From: Edaphobacillus lindanitolerans
GTDB lineage: Bacteria; Bacillota; Bacilli; Bacillales_A; Planococcaceae
Reading direction: 5' to 3'
NCBI RefSeq assembly: GCF_900156305.1
Contig: NZ_FTPL01000003.1
Coordinates: forward strand, 248,001 to 312,000
DNA: 64,000 nucleotides
Made by a program: the position numbers and the translations under genes. The notes beneath the pieces are model-generated. The model saw only the letters and a list, made by a program, of their open reading frames with translations. It was not told where the DNA came from and ran no database searches. Position 1 is the first letter of the stretch. The number at the start of each line of letters is the position of its first letter. Below, piece after piece: positions 62,127 through 64,000 of the stretch.

Positions 62127-62157
62127 ATAAACAAAAGTATCGAATGGAGGGGCATGC

Positions 62158-63255
62158 ATGACGGACAAGGAATCAGCGATCGTTGCGCTGCTGCGCCAGA
62201 ACCCGTATCTCACCCAGCAGGAGATGGCCGAGACGCTCGGCATGTCCCGTCCGGCACTTGCGAATCTCATCTCGGGGCTTACGCGCCGGGGCGTGATCAA
62301 GGGCCGGGCCTATGTGCTCGCTGAAGAGAATCGGGTGGTGGTCGTCGGCGGGGCGAATGTCGACCGGAAATTCCACTTGAAGGCGCCGATCCAGGCAGGC
62401 ACGTCCAATCCGTCGAACGTCACCGTCTCGGTCGGCGGCGTCGCCCGCAACGTGGCGGAAAACCTCGGCCGTCTCGGTCACCCGGTGAGCCTGCTCACCG
62501 TCGCCGGCCCCGACGCCGACTGGCAGAGGATTGAGGAAGCGTCCGCCGGGCACATCGACCTGACCCATGCGGCGCAGCTTCCGGGCCGGACGACCGGCTC
62601 ATACTCCGCCGTCCTCAGCCCGGACGGAGAGATGGCCGTCGCCCTCGCCGACATGGAAGTCTATGATCACCTCACACCCGAATACATCGATGCGCACCGA
62701 TCCGCACTTGCCGGGGCGGCGCTCATCGCCATCGACCTCAACTGCCCGGCAGACACCGTGCGCCACGTGCAGCGGATCGCTTTGGAAGAACGGACGCCGC
62801 TCGCCGTCGTCCCCGTCTCCTCGCCGAAGATGGACCGGATGCCGGACGATCTATCGGGTGTTGCCTGGTTCATCTGCAACCGGGACGAAGCCGAGACCTA
62901 CACCGGCATCTCCATCAGGGACGATGCATCGTGGCGGGAGGCTGTACAGGTTCTATTAAGCAAAGGTGCAGAATCGGTCGCCGTGACGTCCGGTTCAGGC
63001 GGGGTCATGGCCGGGAAGAGGGATGCGGAAATCAGCCGGTTCCCGGCGGTTCCGGGCGTCCGCGTGGAAGATGTCACAGGTGCAGGAGATGCTTTCGTCT
63101 CCGGCGTGCTGCACGGCCATCTTGCCGGCCGACTGTTCGGAGAAAGCGTCCGGCTCGGCCTTGCCAACGCAGCAAAGACACTCGGCTCGCCGCATACAGT
63201 GCGGCCGGAGCTGACAGAAGCCCAACTCGAATCCGAAATGGAGGAACTCCAATGA
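62158..63255 (+). CDS. psuK: Pseudouridine kinase with N-terminal HTH domain
   Basis: 365 residues. Residues 1-55 form a winged helix-turn-helix ([27 protein letters not shown], split here by reading). The rest is a PfkB-type kinase with [25 protein letters not shown] and the catalytic Asp in [14 protein letters not shown]. Together with psuG it degrades pseudouridine to ribose-5-P and uracil. ATG behind GGAGG; its stop overlaps psuG (ATGA). The fused DNA-binding domain suggests autoregulation. Confidence 0.88.
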   Translation: MTDKESAIVALLRQNPYLTQQEMAETLGMSRPALANLISGLTRRGVIKGRAYVLAEENRVVVVGGANVDRKFHLKAPIQAGTSNPSNVTVSVGGVARNVAENLGRLGHPVSLLTVAGPDADWQRIEEASAGHIDLTHAAQLPGRTTGSYSAVLSPDGEMAVALADMEVYDHLTPEYIDAHRSALAGAALIAIDLNCPADTVRHVQRIALEERTPLAVVPVSSPKMDRMPDDLSGVAWFICNRDEAETYTGISIRDDASWREAVQVLLSKGAESVAVTSGSGGVMAGKRDAEISRFPAVPGVRVEDVTGAGDAFVSGVLHGHLAGRLFGESVRLGLANAAKTLGSPHTVRPELTEAQLESEMEELQ

Positions 63256-64000
63256 TCAACCAATATCTCGACTTTTCCGCAGAAGTGAAAGAAGCGATGG
63301 ACGCAGGCATGCCGGTCGTCGCACTTGAATCGACAATCATCTCCCACGGCATGCCGTATCCGCAAAACGTGCAGACCGCACGCGAAGTGGAACAGATCAT
63401 CCGCGAGAACGGGGCCGTCCCTGCGACGATCGCGCTCATCGACGGCAAGATCAAGATCGGCCTGTCCGATGAAGAGCTTGAAATGTTCGGCAATGCATCC
63501 GGCGTCGCCAAGGCTTCCCGCCGCGACCTCCCTTGGCTGCTCGCGACGAAGCAGCTCGGCGCGACGACGGTCGCCGCAACGATGATCTGTGCAGATCTCG
63601 CCGGCATCCGGATCTTCGTCACCGGCGGCATCGGCGGCGTCCACCGCGGCGCCGAAGAGACGATGGACATCTCCGCGGACCTCGACGAACTCGGCAAGAC
63701 CGACGTCGCCGTCGTCTGTGCAGGCGCCAAGTCGATCCTCGACCTCGGCCTTACGCTCGAATACCTCGAGACGAAAGGTGTCCCGGTCGTCGGCTACGGT
63801 ACGGACGAACTGCCGGCATTCTTCACTCCGCGGAGCGGCTTCCCGCTCGGCCTCCGTGCGGACGGACCGGAAGAGATCGCCGGCATGCTGAAGGCGAAGT
63901 GGGCCCTCGGCCTGGAAGGCGGGGCCGTCATCGCCAACCCGATCCCGGAAGAAGATGCCCTCGACGCCGACTTCATCAACGGCATCATCGAGAATGCGCT
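63252..64000 (+). CDS. psuG: Pseudouridine-5'-phosphate glycosidase, 5' part
   Basis: The first 249 codons of PsuG; the window ends inside the gene. It splits pseudouridine-5-P to uracil and ribose-5-P. Family motifs are [51 protein letters not shown] and [20 protein letters not shown], plus [11 protein letters not shown]. Start codon overlaps the psuK stop by 4 bases, so the two are coupled. Confidence 0.95.
   Translation, partial: MINQYLDFSAEVKEAMDAGMPVVALESTIISHGMPYPQNVQTAREVEQIIRENGAVPATIALIDGKIKIGLSDEELEMFGNASGVAKASRRDLPWLLATKQLGATTVAATMICADLAGIRIFVTGGIGGVHRGAEETMDISADLDELGKTDVAVVCAGAKSILDLGLTLEYLETKGVPVVGYGTDELPAFFTPRSGFPLGLRADGPEEIAGMLKAKWALGLEGGAVIANPIPEEDALDADFINGIIENA

Overview
The window is a contiguous stretch of chromosome from a high-G+C, endospore-forming member of the Bacillales. 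Gene content and order match the Bacillus/Planococcaceae core: the spc and alpha ribosomal operons, ecfA1-ecfA2-ecfT-truA-rplM-rpsI, cwlD-salA-gerD-kbaA, and rocF-sigW-rsiW-cdaA-cdaR-glmM. Strong GGAGG ribosome-binding sites, frequent TTG/GTG starts, sigma-A promoters and rho-independent terminators fit a Firmicute. High G/C at third positions suggests a Planococcaceae genus such as Bhargavaea; that assignment is inference.

Layout. (1) 1-12090: 3' part of the S10/spc/alpha clusters, from the tail of rplB to rplQ, in one direction. The usual map and KOW-protein genes between adk and infA are absent; the 354-bp gap holds a promoter-like site and a potentially structured RNA. (2) 12310-16754: ECF transporter energising module, truA, then rplM-rpsI behind an L13-type leader. 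(3) 16792-40230: accessory block that separates rpsI from cwlD relative to B. subtilis. It carries a GltP-type transporter, a SUFU-domain protein, a MarR/PaiA/YczE locus, a SET-domain protein, a squalene/phytoene synthase, a flavin oxidoreductase, ptsI behind a degenerate HPr gene, a GlcNAc-type PTS operon with an intact second HPr, two short-chain dehydrogenases with a MarR regulator, ogt, an ECF sigma/anti-sigma pair, glnA and a rhodanese. (4) 40400-45028: the conserved sporulation/germination cluster cwlD-salA-gerD-kbaA and a PdaB-like relic. (5) 45127-51793: two tRNA operons (Asn-Thr; Glu-Tyr-Gln-Lys) without rRNA genes, flanking a MoxR/VWA pair, an A+T-rich membrane-anchored Mrr-like nuclease and an HD hydrolase; a degenerate M50-type protein follows. 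(6) 52002-64000: GNAT, the divergent citR/citA pair, rocF, sigW-rsiW, cdaA-cdaR-glmM, a lipoprotein, and psuK-psuG (psuG cut by the window end).

The most unusual structure is a set of five intergenic micro-arrays (28174, 31821, 35583, 42441 and 49851). Each is built from 20-21-bp phrases with a constant A/T-rich core and a variable G/C-rich half. The cores differ between arrays, but the period, about two helical turns, is shared. They are not CRISPR arrays and are unlikely to be coding. The second highlight is the PTS: the ptsH gene in its normal place before ptsI has lost the His-15 region, while a complete HPr gene sits at the end of a GlcNAc/glucose-type PTS operon that is preceded by an RNA-antiterminator/terminator switch.
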